Assembly (NCBI GenBank): GCA_026936325.1
Contig: JAPTHN010000106.1
Span: forward strand, 1,054,001 to 1,118,000
From: Platynereis dumerilii
Taxonomy: Eukaryota; Annelida; Polychaeta; Phyllodocida; Nereididae
Length of the DNA stretch: 64,000 bases
Direction of reading: 5' to 3'
Position 1 is the stretch's first letter. Every line of letters begins with the position of its first letter. The translations under genes were made by a program, and so were the position numbers. Of this stretch, positions 44,540-57,529 are shown in pieces. Under the pieces are notes generated by a model, which was given only the letters and a program-made list of their open reading frames with translations, was not told the origin of the DNA and ran no database searches.

Positions 44540-47500
44540 TAAAAACTTTACATGTTTTTCTTCTTTGTATCTTAAGCTGTTGCTGCCTGTGAGTTTCTTC
44601 CAATGAAAACATAAAATACAATTTGAGAGAAAATGTCATGGTTAAATTTAGCCATGACACAATTACCGGAATTAGTAAGAAATAACTTGACATCTATTTC
44701 TTTATGACATCTATTCCTTCTTTGTATCTTTAGCAATTGTTGTCTGTGAGCTCCATCCAACACACAAATACAATTTGAGAGAAAATCAAATAAACAAACA
44801 TGCAATGTTGTACACTTTGCAGACTGAAAGTCTGCGTGTCATTTTGCGTTTGTCTTGTGGGCGTTTTGAAACTTTTGGAACAAATAAACAGCCTGTGTCA
44901 TGGAATATTTTCATTCTCCTTCCAGTACCTACTTTTTAAAAGATAAAATCTGAATGCATGACAACAAGAGTTTCCCATTGCATTCAAATGAGTTATTTTG
45001 AGATTATTTCATGTAATTCATCAATCATTCCAAATTATTTGTCCACATCCTTCAGGCTCATATACATCTATTGATGAGAAAACTCCTAAGCTAAGGTTGC
45101 AATAATTGTGAAAGTAAGTGCAAGAGTTCATGTGTGTTCACAAGTACAGTGTAACTATACTCATCTTTGCAGCACACTTCCTGGTCCATTGCAGGACCAA
45201 TCAGTGGTGTCCTGGAAACTTGTTATCTGACAGGATTGCAGTATTCTGCTCTTGCAGATTCAAGAACCAAGCCTGGTCTTGTTATTAAGAAGTTTATAAT
45301 TGTCAATGGAACCTGTTCTGCAAAGTTTGCTTTCTAATGCCCAGCACAAACCCCCTAATATTTGCTTATTCTCTGGAACATACTTCTTGAAATTATTTGT
45401 TCTATATCAATTATCATGTCAGAACAGCTGCTTGGATGAAGATACACATACACCACATAAACATACTTTTCATGTAAGGGATATGGTAAATTTCCATCAA
45501 GTCTACAGGGTAATACCACAGGCAAATCGATTTTGGCTTACAATCATGTAGGCTTTTTGTTAAGTTGCATAAAATATTTCTTGAAGGAACAAAACATAAA
45601 AGGAATGGGCGGTTCCATTGTCGTTCTTCAATCAAAATCAATCAAATCAAGAGTCAGCTGAATCACTTCTGATATCTCCTCGGTTATTGGTTGAAATGAA
45701 AAGTATGGTCTTCCATAATGAAAGGCACCCGTTTAACAGGTTATCCCATTCATCATCTACCAGTCTACTTTTTCCAATCATTTAATCATTCATATTTCAA
45801 ATGCAGTCTGAGACAAGAAACTTAGATTAAGAGTTGACAGTGAATGAGTGATGGTGAGAAAATCTTATTTGCATCCAATTCCAAACGCAGTGGACATCGG
45901 TGGTATGAGATTTTTCCATAAAGATTAAAAAAATACAATCCTGGAAAATTGAGCTCACTACAACCTGAGGCAGAGACTATATAGAAGACCGAACTTGACG
46001 AGATACTTGTTGGAAGTCAGTCATTTTCCTTGCCTGTATCCACAAGAATGTTTTAGTGTAATATAAAAGAAAGATGAGGAATTCAATCAATTCATTGATT
46101 AATAATATGCAAATGCACAGTAGAGTTATTCTAACACACAATTTTTCTTTCTAGATATGGTTAAATTTCGCCATGACACAATTACCAGAATTAGTAAGAA
46201 ATAACTTGACATCTATTCCTTTATTGTATCTTCAACAATTGTTGCCTGTGAGTTCCATCCAACACACACATACAATTTGAGAGAAAATCAAATAAACAAA
46301 CATGCATGTGTCATGGCATATTTCAATTTTACTTCCACGCAAAACGACAAGAGCACCTACTTTTTAAAGAATTAAAGTCTGCAGGAATATGACAAAGACT
46401 ATCCAAATGCTACAATTGCAAAATCATTTATCTGCGGGAAAAAATATTTTGAGAGTAATGGTGTACCATAGAGGGGCAAGGTTGGCAAGGAGGCTAAAAA
46501 TTTGGGAAGACAATCAAATTGACATTATTGAAAATCAATGGTTCCCTAGGTATTCCTATAGTATGCAATTTGGATTATGAAATTCGCTAAATTGTGGTTC
46601 GCCTCCAAAAAATACATGCACACCTATATGTATGCCCGTGGTGCACTTTGTTAAAATCGCCTGGTCAAAGTCGGCTCAACAATGACACAGGGTACTGATG
46701 AATTGAGTAGGAACTAATCTCTATTGATGTCAGTCAATGACATGTGAATGCACAAGAGAAAACAAGCCACTTGGTAAACATTCTCTGCATTTGGACACAG
46801 ATGGGAGGAATCCAAAAGCCTTTGAAGTTTGATGATGGCCTTTTATGGTGTTGCTGCTTCAGACTTGTTTGTCACAAATACAGGCTTGAAAATGTCATGA
46901 GATATGAATGTATGCCATTCACCTACGAAATATTTAGATTTGAATGTGAAAAAACACAACTATATGGGACTGAACTTGCATTGTTGCTTCCTCTTTTTAA
47001 CGTGCTTTCTTTTCTTTTTCTCATTGCTTCGTTTACCTTTTCTTCTTAACATGAGCAATGGTTGTTTCTTCAAAGTATATGTTTTAACATTTTATTTCTA
47101 AAATGCATGATGAGTCAAAACACAGTCTGAGTAAACTTTTAAAGAAATGTCATGCCCTTCTCAAATGTAATCATCATCTTTGTAATGGTGAGAATATCAT
47201 GTTTTTGCCAGAGTCGTGAATCTATTGTTTAAAAAAGAAAATTGTCATAAAACTGTCCAACAAATACAAATGCTGTATTCCATCCCTTGTCAACCAAACT
47301 AGGTATGCATAGACTATTAAATTTTTGAAGTTCATTCAAATCTGTATACATCTAAAAGAACATTTCTTAACACATTATGAAACAACAGTTAACATATTCT
47401 GCTTTCTCAATTGCTAATCTTTTTTGAAGCCTATAGCAATAAAAAATATACTGGTCTGTCTGGTGAGACAATTATCAGCCCATTTAGTCAACTATCTAAC

Positions 47501-47930
47501 CACCTCCAACACACTAGTGATGGCACTGAACTCATCAAGTACTGCTCCACACAGGCTGCAAGTGAGTTGTAACACAGGAGGGCAATAATAGTGAAAGCAG
47601 TGTACTCTTAAATCTGAAAGAAGAGCTTTGAGTTCTCAGATCTTTTCAATGTGGAACAAAGGAGGCTTATTTACTATCTCAATTTTGCCCATAAGCTGTC
47701 AGAGTGGGGCTACATTGGCACTTCATTCCTAATGATTCCTTACAGTGTTTATAACAAGTTTGTCTATCAACTAGTTGTGTTTTTAAAACGGCAGTCTTTC
47801 AGTTTCTTTTACGCCCATATTCATGTGGCAGATACTTCACCCATTAATAATCAGCTGATGTTGACAGCGAGGACAAATGACTTGCTTTTATGAGATATCA
47901 TCATTTAAACAAGTTTATTCTTTCTGGAAT
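44540..47930 (+). repeat. Segment IV, relative of segment III
   Basis: 44640-44930 and 46150-46390 both match the block at 41740-41990 (ACAATTTGAGAGAAAATCAA). 44985-45330 matches 39770-40100. 45410-45850 matches 40715-41060. 46390-47720 matches 42060-43280. Paired frames at 42341-42685 and 46744-47049 share the ICIWTQMGGI and DDGLLWC blocks, but both are short and without a known domain. Confidence 0.75.
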
Positions 47931-48600
47931 ATGTGGACCATTGTCTTGTAAATTTTGCATTGCTACCCAAGATGAAATGATAAGGTCCTATTGCACCTTG
48001 CTTCCGCATCTAAATACACTTTGTGCATCGTAATGTAAGTCTTCCCAAGTGTTTGAGTGATCATGTTATTGTGGAAGACAAATAAGTTCCTTCATGACAG
48101 ATCATCCCATCTGTTTTCCTGTCTCTTTTACAGGAATTCGCGTTGAAGTTGACTTGTTGATTTCCATTGAAGTGATTTTCAGTAATATGTGTATTTTCAA
48201 TATTGGGCTAAAACTATCGAGATAAATCTCATTATTCTAGTCCTGGTATAAGGGCATATTACTTTAGAAACAATACCCACCATACACAGGGTTCAAGACT
48301 GGACAATAAAAGAGTAATTGCAAATTAAAAATACATTTACATGACGTATGGAAGCCTACATGACGTGTGGTAGCAACAGGGTCCATTCCTATCATAAATA
48401 TCAGCTGATGTACACAATAATCAACCTACCAAGCTGTCAAGCAAACTGACATACCAAGTGTCCAAAACAAATGAAGCTAAATGAAAACTGTGAAATAAAG
48501 TCATTTTGTTTCTTGCTGCTAATCTTTCAGTCTTCCAAATTTATAACACAGAAACTTTGATTGGTTGTCATGTCTGTTTTAATTATGAGCTTGACTGACA
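47931..48600. other. No gene seen
   Basis: AT-rich DNA with two nearby words TACATGACGTATGG and TACATGACGTGTGG (about 48340-48370). Nothing else supported. Confidence 0.45.
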
Positions 48601-48684
48601 CATGTGTCCATATATGAACATCTCAGACCGCATTCTGACGATTTCCTGAACATTGTAGTTATTCAATTTAGACAGATGTCATCA

Positions 48685-48729
<45 letters not shown>

Positions 48730-48747
48730 GTCTATCTGTCTATCAGT

Positions 48748-48796
<49 letters not shown>
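48685..48796 (+). repeat. (TATC)n microsatellite
   Basis: About 28 TATC units with a few TGTC and CAGT interruptions. The 141-codon frame across it (SIYLSIYLSIY) is produced by the repeat. Confidence 0.95.
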
Positions 48797-49439
48797 GCGG
48801 TCTGATAAGATCAAATATGGGCCAAGTCAATCAGTGTCCATTAGGCCTAATAAGGTATGAATGCCCACCCACGATTTCTGACCAATCATACAACCACACT
48901 CCGGATGGCTGTCATGGGATTATAATTCCACACTCTGTAAGTTTATATTGCTCTGCAATTACTGAAATAAACAGACAAACTGACGAAAGAGATTTGGATC
49001 TGACAGCTTCCCTGTGTGCACAAAACTGAGTGGAGATCTGTCATACATCAGTAGATTTCTACCATACGTCACGTGGAGACCAATTCATAGGTCTTGAGAT
49101 CCAGAAAGTCTAAATCAATGCGAATTCCTGTAATACAGCAGCACTTTTCAGGTGGTTTGATGCCCAGAGGTCTCATTCACCATTAAACAACAGAGAATGA
49201 AAAGTTATTTGATGTTTAGAGTGCTGCACAATGACTTTTTTGTAATGTTTCAGTCAACATGTCCATGCCAGGGAAAATAGGCCACTTTACAAGTATTTTC
49301 TACTTCCAGAAGCAGATGTGACAAATCAAAAGGTCTCTGAAGTCTGATGCAGGCTTTTATCGTGTAGCTGCATCAGACTTTGTAGCACTCATCCGTGAAA
49401 TATTTCACTTTGTGCGTGTGTTTTACTGTAAGTTTTTAT

Positions 49440-50680
49440 TGTTAATGGATGTCGCGACGAAACCCATATGACACTGATATTTTGTTGTCTAGGGCCTATA
49501 TCAATTACAGATAATGGTTACCTACATATATATATGTACATATCCCTGGTATTAATTTCTGAAATGTTCCTTATTATGTAATGCAGTTCAAGGCATTCTG
49601 GCATGTTATACATTTTCCATCAACACCTTTGCGCATCTGACTCGCTTTATATTTTATGCAATATGTTTCCAGTTTGACGATCATAAAAATGCAATAATTT
49701 GAGGTGGTTGAGGTTTCAAATCAATGTCAATGTTTTTTTAAATTCTTCCATGATTGAGAAAGCAGTTGTTTAGTTTGAGTTTTGAATTATTAGCTTTTCT
49801 ACTTAAATAAATTTGCATTTATCTGATACAACGAAATTTTGTGGTTATAACTTAGAGGAAGATACTACTATCTGAGAAGAAAATAAAATGAATGTATTGT
49901 GGAGTAAAAGCCACAAAATGAATGTCTAGTGTCCCACAGAGTCAGAGAAACAGCGAAAAAGACTTTTAGTTCTAAGGAGATCTTCTAGTCACGTCTCAGT
50001 CGATTGACCAAGACTTCTCACATCACAAAGTACACCCTTTCCTCTGCTCTCACATTTTGATTCTTAGTTGTGATCTTGTGACGCTAAATATTTGATCTTT
50101 CGGAGTAGGTCTAACTGTTGCCATCACTGTACCAGGACAACTTTATTTTTCTCTCCAATTCATTGCAAATGTCAATGGGTCCAGAGAATATATTCATTAC
50201 GTTTTATTACTTTCTTTTCTTTGAAGGCAAAGATGTTTTTATTTAAAGATATATCCATACACCTTTTCAAAAAGTTCACATATATAGGTTTATCTCTATT
50301 GATGGAATTAAAATACCTAATATTCTTTTACAGGGTAGATAATGCTGTATTAATAAAAACAACAATCGTAATTTATTTAGTGCTTCTTCCAATAAACCAC
50401 TCAGAAGCACTTTCTTTGAACTGATCAAGATTATAATTAATGTAGGCAATGTGATTGTTCATTCAGCAGTAGGCAATATGACTGTTCATTCAAGTGTCAT
50501 CAGTGGACCTGAATCATTCAATGAGACAACATTTGAGGCCTTCTGACACAAGACTGGATAATTTTATGCCTATGGTGTACTGCAACTTCAGTTTTTATCA
50601 ATGCATCCATTTAGTTTTTCAGTTAATGATCACCTTGCCACAGGAAGGTGTTCTAAAATAGCCAGGACCCCCGTACCTGT
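49440..50680. other. No gene seen; contains inverted fragment at 49965-50080
   Basis: At 49965-50080 the minus strand matches 32100-32200 (AGAAGTCTTGGTCAAT-type block and CTAGAAGATCTCC). The remainder is AT-rich. A 110-codon frame at 50092-50424 has a hydrophobic segment but no recognised domain or splice context. Confidence 0.45.
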
Positions 50681-50830
50681 TGCTTTCCACTATCTCATTG
50701 CTAAATAGTGTGGCCATAAACAGCCATCTCAGCCATTCAAAGGAGACTATTAGGCTCATTACGTTAGGATGGTCATTAGCCAGGACATCACCAGACCTTT
50801 ACCAAATCAAGCCAATTAATGGTCACACAA
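50680..50830 (-). repeat. Inverted fragment of segments I/II
   Basis: Reverse complement of the block at 29040-29170 and 16780-16930, including the exact word GCCATCTCAGCCATTCAAAG also present at 44300. Confidence 0.75.
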
Positions 50831-50839
50831 GTTCCTAGT

Positions 50840-52706
50840 GCCAGGGCTAGAGTATTGTTTATATCCAATATACAGCTAAAGATCTGATAAAAAGGAAAAA
50901 AATCACCAATGAGTGACTTTATGATGTGTAAATTGGTTAAAATAGTGGTTAGTATGTCTATATATCATATGCACAAGAAGACAGGAATTTTACATATTCA
51001 TACAAATTACAGCTATAACATAACCAATTTAAAGGATTGATCAAATTTGTTTCCAATCAACTCAGCTTTCAATGTGGGGTGTACAGTTTGTACATGTATG
51101 TATAATTATAGGCTTGTTGTGCATTTCAATATACATCACAAATCAATATATTATCATATTAGTACAGTTGTGGTTGTGATGCAGAAAATTATTTCTGATT
51201 TGCAGATGTCTGCATCAGTCAGATGCCAATTTCAAGTACAGTGTAATTTAAAATAACAATCTTGTATAATGAAATTTTAAGAGAACTCCAGATCAGCAAT
51301 CAAATTACACATGGTAGGAAGTGAAATGTATATTTGATTTGGGTGGCTTTTCCGGGCCAAGAAAATACATTAATATTTTGATATTCCATAATTTAATATT
51401 GGGGTTTCAAAATCCCGGTTTCCCTCCAAACACAATTAGCATCATTAAAATCTGACATGATAATATATTACCTCACAATTAATATGAATACGGTATTACT
51501 TTCTATTGCATTCTCGGCGTTAATTCGCTGTTGTACATTTTAAGAGATAGGGATGGAGGGACCAGGACATATATCCGTTAGTTGCAGATTAAGTATTCAC
51601 TTACAGTAGAACTCAAAAGAAAGTATGGCTACTCCAGCAGGAAGAAAGAATCAGCCACTTTACCCTTTCACACCTTTTGGCTACCCATGAATCACTTCCT
51701 ACCTTTACCTACTTAAAAATTCCTTTTAAAATTACATTAAATTTACATTTGAACAACACAAATTCAAACTCCATCACCCCCCATTGTGTTTGATTTATTT
51801 GATACTGTGACCCTTTGCTAATTGCAATTACATTGGCAGCTGTCTTAATATTTGCGCAGCGAAACGGCCGCAGGCCGTTTCGCGAAGTGAAATTTAGCAA
51901 AAGAAAGGTTTCAAAATTCTGTGCAGTGATGGTCTCAACATCAATGGTCGACAGCAGGAAATTAGGTCAAGTGGGACCAGTTTCTTATCAATGATTTAGT
52001 TTCGAATATAACAAACCATGACATATTCATATTCAAAAGAGTCTTAAAAATTAAATATTCTCCAGTAATATTCCCTATATCTATAATTTTTATGAAATAG
52101 TTAATTATAAGCCTTGAAAAGCTAAATTATATTATTAACATGTGAATCATTTCATTTCAAAAGAGACAACAAGAAAACATAACAAAATTAAAGTTACATA
52201 ATGTTTGTCAACTGATGATTATGTAACAGTGGGAAATTTATCTTCATGCCGATCATGTTATTGTTGTTGTTATCACTGTTATGTAATATCAACAATCTAG
52301 CATAGACTTAAATTTGGCAGCTTCCAGTGTTGTCTTCCTTTTTACTATTTAGCTGATTATCGATCAATTTTATTTATCCTTAATCCTATTTATTTGCTAT
52401 CCTATGTTTGTAGGTATGTATGTATGTATCTGTCTATATATTCTTTTTTTTAATCTATTTTATCTTTCTAATAGTTTCTAGTATAGGTAAATTTCTGTCT
52501 ATTTTTTTAATATATCCGTCTTTCAATTTCTTTGAAATAGAAACATAACTGCCTTTCATATATTGAATATTAAATAAATTTAATGAAAGTTATGGTAAAA
52601 CCATAAGTCTTAAAAAACTTCTTAAGTGCTGCGCAAATTTCATGGCTGTGCCATTTACATATTAGAGTATATGGGCTAAGGTTATTGTGAGGTCTCGAGT
52701 CAAAGG
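50840..52706. other. No gene seen; one GC-rich hairpin
   Basis: AT-rich non-coding DNA. At 51859-51883 a GC-rich perfect hairpin stands out: 11-bp arms GCGAAACGGCC around a 3-nt loop. No other structure recognised. Confidence 0.5.
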
Positions 52707-52867
52707 TAGTAGTCTGGGAGCCAAGACCTCAAAAGTGCTTTATTTAAGGATTTGGCTCACCCCGAGAGAGGAATGGACAATCTATACATCGTCGGAATCG
52801 CAAACTTCCGTAGATTATGAAACTGGAGGATGCAGTTGGGAAAAGTGGTGCAATTTTTCACAAATTG

Positions 52868-52881
52868 GTTACCATGGCAAC
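52868..52881 (+). promoter_or_regulatory. RFX X-box-like palindrome (first of ten)
   Basis: GTTACCATGGCAAC matches the RFX X-box consensus. Related sites recur in every unit: 53196-53209, 53212-53225, 53551-53564, 53567-53580, 53892-53905, 57472-57485, 59815-59828, 59831-59844 and 60159-60172, several of them in pairs. They are part of the repeat unit. Binding is not shown. Confidence 0.4.
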
Positions 52882-53002
52882 CAAGTCAGAATATTTTTTA
52901 ATTCACCTTTATACCAGTAAAATTCATTTTTTAGGTATTTAATCCACAGCCAGACTTCATTCAACTAACCAGATATGTACAACCTCAATTAGAGATTTTA
53001 AT

Positions 53003-53031
53003 GGTCATGTGACCTTTGGGGTCACATGACC
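53003..53031. promoter_or_regulatory. Paired M-box palindrome (GGTCATGTGACC)
   Basis: GGTCATGTGACC and its inverse GGTCACATGACC, separated by five bases, form a hairpin. Each half is an E-box of the MITF/TFE M-box type. Equivalent pairs occur at 53348-53372, 53701-53729, 57323-57351, 59668-59693 and 60009-60037. Confidence 0.45.
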
Positions 53032-53960
53032 ATGCTGACTGCCATTCATGGTCGAACCTCAGAAATATGCATTTTTTCACAATTCTATACTACAACTTTA
53101 ACTGCTGCAGCCACAATATTGACACTACAGGCAAAAATCTGGTCTCACTGGAAAGCCCTTTTAGTAAGCTTCAATCGCACATACAATTTGCATAGGTATC
53201 CATGGTAATTGGTTGCCATGACAACGAAGTTTAAAAAAACACAAATTTGAACTGAAATATAAAAAATCAATTTTTAGGGATTTACTCCATGACAAGACTT
53301 CATTCCGCCAACCGAGCATGTATATGTTCAATTATAGATTATTATTGTCATGTGACCATTGGGTCATGTGACTATGCGGACCTTCATTGAGGGTCGAACC
53401 TCAGAAATATGCTTTTTTTTTCACAATTTTATGCGGCATCTTTAACTGCTGCAGCAACAGTACCTATTTACACTGCAGACACAAACTTGGTCTTATTGGA
53501 AAGCCCTTTTAGTATGCTTCAGTCTTTCTTATTATTTATTATTTATACTGGTATCCATGGCAACTGGATGCCATGGCAACAAAGTTTGAAAAGGTAAAAA
53601 TTTTACCTGAAATCTATAAGATTGATTTTTTGGGATTTACTCTACAATCAAACTTCATTCAGCCAAAGTTATATGTACCACCTCAATTAAAGATTTTTAT
53701 GATCATGTGACCTTTGGGGTCACATGACCATGCTTACTCTCATTCAGACTCGAATTTCGGAAATATGCCTTTTTTTTACAATTTTATATAACTTTAAGTG
53801 CTGCAGCGTAAATATTGCTAATACAGGCACAAACTTGGTGCCATTGGAAAGCCCTTTTTGTAAGTTTCAATCTCACATATATTTCATACAGGTTTCCATG
53901 GTAACATACATCATAGCAACAAAGTTAAAATAACGTGTTAGCACTTTCATCAGCGCATGA

Positions 53961-54429
53961 ACAATTCCACACTGAATGCCAACATAGAAACCGCGGGCTG
54001 AAAATGTGGCAGCATTGTAAATTGACATTAAATTTGGCCAAAGGTGTGAATTATTTGGCATTGAGACCCATTGGCTAAACAATGCATGAACCCTCCCTAC
54101 CCCAAGGTTGTTATTGACATTTTAAATTGAAAACGTCAGCTATCTGTCTAAACAGTTCAACAAAAATAAGTCCCCCTTTGGATAAACTTGAATATCTCAG
54201 AGATTCCATCGCTTATTTTTATGACAGTTGGCTTAATTATAGCCTCGCATATCGACCAGAATGCTCCTTAATATGTCAAGGAAAAGAAGAAATATTTATG
54301 GGAAGGGCAAAATTTTTTTATAGTGAAAAAGCATTAATTTTAGCTCAAAATAACAAAAATAAATGCAACAAAAATAGAGGCCTCAATTTTAAAAGTAGAA
54401 ATACAAATAAGCTAGTTGATAGTTATGAT
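53961..54429. other. Interior of 7.6-kb element, unassigned frame
   Basis: A plus-strand frame of 120 codons (54127-54489) includes LRDSIAYFYDSWLNYSLAYR and then runs into the minisatellite. I recognise no domain, and the N-terminal context shows no splice acceptor that would decide a start. It may be a remnant of the element's own gene, but this is not supported by any motif. Confidence 0.3.
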
Positions 54430-55740
54430 ATGGTCAATGATGTCAATCAATGTCAGTCAGTGATGTCAGTTGGTGATGTCAATCAGTGATGTCAGTCAGG
54501 GATGTCAGCTGGTCATTCAGCTGGTGATGTCAGTCAGTGATGTCAGCCAGTGATGTCAATCATTGATATCAGCCAGTGATGTCAGCCAGTGATGTCAGCC
54601 AGTGAGCCGTGATGTCAGATAGTGATGGCAATCGGTAATGTCAGCTGGGACGTCAGTCAGTGATGTCAGCCAGTGATGTCAGCCAGTGATGTTTGCTTGT
54701 GATATCAGCCAGTGATGTCAGCCAGTGATGTCAACCAAAGATGTCAACCAGTGATGTCAGCCAGTGATGTCAACCAGTGATGTCAACCAGTGATGTCAAC
54801 CAGTGATGTCAAGTCAGCTGATGAAGTCAGCCAGTGATGTCAGCCAGTGAAATCAGTTGGTGACACCAGCCTGTGACATCAGTTGGTGATGTCAGCCAGT
54901 GATGCCAGCCAGTGACATCAGTCAGTGAATTCAGCCTGTGATGTCAGCCAGTGATGTCAGTTGGTGACATCAGCCACTGCTGTCAGCCAGTTGGTGCCAG
55001 TGATGTCAGCTGGTGACGTCAGCCAGTGACGTAAGTGAATGGCATCAGCCAGTGACATCAGCCAGTGATGTCAGTCAGTGATATCAGCCGGTGATGTCAG
55101 CCAGCGATGGCAATCGTTGATGTCAGTTGGGACGTCAGTCAGTGATGTCAGCTAGGGATGTCAGCCAGTGATGTCAGCCGGTGATGTCAGCCAGTGATGT
55201 AAGCCAGTGATGTCAGTCGGTGATGTCAGCCAGTGATGTCAGCCAGCCAGTGATGTCAACAATGATGTCAAGTCAGCCGATGAAGTCAGCCAGTGATATC
55301 AGCCAGTGACATCAGTTGATGACACCAGCCTGTGACATCAGTTGGTGACATCAGTCTGTGACATCAGTTAGTGATGTCAGCCAGTGATGCCAGCCAGTGA
55401 CATTAGTCAGTGAAGTCAGCCTGTGATGTCAGCCAGTGATGTCAGTTAGTGACATCAGCCAGTGATGTTAGCCAGTGATGTCAATTGAGACATCAGCCAG
55501 TGCTGTCAGCCAGTTGGTGCTAGTGATGTCAGCTGGTGACATCAGCCACTGACATCAGTCAATGACATCAGCCAGTGACATCAGCCGGTGATGTCAGTCA
55601 GTGATATCAGTCAGTCAGTAACATCAGTTAGTCAGTGATGTCAGTCAATCACATCACTGGATTATATCAGTCAGAGACATCAGTCAATCATATCACTGGA
55701 TGATATCTGTCGATGATGCCAATCTATTATATATGAGGAT
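54430..55740 (+). repeat. 13-bp minisatellite with higher-order structure
   Basis: About 95 copies of a 13-bp unit near AGTGATGTCAGCC, with variants TTGGTGACATCAG and CTGTGACATCAG. Variant order repeats: GATGGCAATCG...GGGACGTCAGTCAG at about 54625 returns near 55105, and CAGCCAGTTGGTGC-CAGTGATG at about 54985 returns near 55508. This gives a higher-order period of roughly 480-520 bp with at least two copies. The array fades into imperfect units after 55650. It lies inside the 7.6-kb element. Confidence 0.9.
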
Positions 55741-56736
55741 CATCTCTTCATGAGGTCTATCAATTAAATAAAAGCCTAAAAATCGACAGGCTTGTTTTTC
55801 TATGTAGGCTCAGTATTCGTCAATATTTAGAGCACCTTACAATGAGAAAATATATGGGCAGTAATGTTAGTCTTTGTTGGATTATTTTATTTTGGTGCAG
55901 AATCATTACCAAATTAGTCTTGGAGTCACAGAGGTGAACTCACTTACTGGGCAAAAGCTGCCGACCGACCCCCTGCTAATCTTGCAGTTTCTAATGTTAA
56001 GATTGAAATCTTTTTTTCGATTTTGAACTAAAAATTGCATTTGTCACCATGAAAAATATGTAGTGACCTCCCCCCAAACATTTTTTCCCTTAACATGTTT
56101 TCTGATGACAAAAATTTGGATGAAAAATGCAATCTCTAGTTATAATAGATCAGCATTTGAAGAAGTGGCAGTGCAGCCTGCAAAAAGCTCAAATAAATAA
56201 CCAACCACAGGGCCTGTCAGTGCTAAAATTGGCCCAACAAGACTATAATTTGCCCAGAGGTCTCATTTCCATGCCCAATATGCCACAGATCAGGGAACTG
56301 GGGGATCTGACAGTGAAAATTTGAGGAACCATGGATCCAGATCCAAATCATCTGAATCTTTCTGAAACAAATGCGAACCCTGATCTGGATTCACAGATCC
56401 ACATTTTTTTCCAGCACTGATCCTGATCTGGATCCAGTTCACAAATCCACAGAACTGGTTCCAGATCAATGAATCTGTGAACCAGATCACTAAGATCACT
56501 TGAAGCAAACTCACCTATAAATTTAAAGATGTTATCAAAATATGTGTCAAATTTTATGCTTCTCTAATTTATATGTATCTGCAAATGCAGAATTACGTTC
56601 CTATTCATGACAAATCTACCCAGCTATTTTCAATGAGACCAAGTTTATGTTTGTAGAGTAAAAATTGTTATTGAAGAGTTGATAGTTTTTGTATAAAATT
56701 GTGAAAATATGCCCAGTTCTTAGGTTTGGTCTTGAA

Positions 56737-56956
56737 CATAGGCGTACAGCGCGCGTGATTTTGGGGGGGCGAGCGACATTTGCCCGAATTTCAAGATCTA
56801 AATTTAATACCATTTCAAACTAAATTGCCTGGAAATCATTATTTTTCAATAGTTTTTATTTAATCATCTGCCCAAATTTGTTAGCCTTTGCTGTTTCGCA
56901 AACTTTTGAGGGGGGGCGATCGCCCCCCCTGCCCCCCCCCCTCCGATATGCCTATG
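56737..56956. mobile_element. 220-bp hAT-type MITE with 8-bp duplication
   Basis: The tips are CATAGGCGTA and TATGCCTATG, with GTCTTGAA on both sides (56729-56736, 56957-56964). Removing the element and one duplicate restores the ~345-bp host unit (GGTTTGGTCTTGAATGGCAG). The interior has G7 and C-runs near the right end. An 8-bp duplication with such TIRs points to the hAT superfamily. Non-coding. Confidence 0.9.
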
Positions 56957-57529
56957 GTCTTGAATGGCAGTCAGTTCATAAGGCCCCAAGGTAACATGAA
57001 AATTGCAATATACTTACCCAGTAGCTGATAGGTTGAATGAATGAAGTTCGACTGTGAAGTAAATCTTTAATAATAAATTTCTCAGACTTCACACCTCAGA
57101 AAAAGATTTGTGTATTTTGTAACACTATTGCTATGGCAGTAGGGTATACCTTTGATACTATATGCAAAGTATATGTGAGATATAAACTTATAAAAAGGGC
57201 TCACAAATGAGACCAAATTTGTGCCTGTAGTGATAATATTGTTGCTGTAGGAGCTAAAGAAGTCGCAGAAAAGTTTGGAAAAATGGATGTTCCGAGGTTT
57301 GACGATCAATGGCTGTCAACATGGTCATGTGACCCAAAATGTCACATGACCATAAAAATACATAATTAAGCTGGCACATTAATAGATGACTGAATGAAGT
57401 CTTGTTGTGGAGCAAATCCCTAAAATTCTACTTTATAAATTTCAGGTCAAATCTGTGCATTTTTTAACTTTGTTGCCATGGCAACCAGTTACTGTGGATA
57501 CCTGTATGAATAACAAGAAATTCTTTTTA

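Larger units (their letters stand above)
52710..53533 (+). repeat. Left inverted arm of the 7.6-kb element
   Basis: Contains the 16-bp tip, a unique 250-bp part (GGCTCACCCCGAGAGAGGAA) and two ~345-bp units beginning near the M-box palindromes at 53003 and 53348. A 60-codon frame at 53026-53208 is identical to one on the minus strand of the right arm at 59832-60014. This follows from the arm identity and is not evidence of a gene. Confidence 0.85.

Noticed and set aside
42341-47049. Paired frames of 114 and 101 codons with a shared TQMGGI block
   Set aside because: They are paralogous parts of segments III and IV; ends differ, no domain is seen, and the surrounding DNA is equally shared.
48604-49029. 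141-codon frame with SIYLSIY repeats
   Set aside because: Produced by a TATC microsatellite.
54127-54489. 120-codon frame as the transposase of the 7.6-kb element
   Set aside because: No catalytic motif of any transposase family is visible, and the C-terminal part is minisatellite.
54430-55740. CRISPR-like direct repeats
   Set aside because: The units are contiguous 13-mers without unique spacers, in a eukaryotic context.
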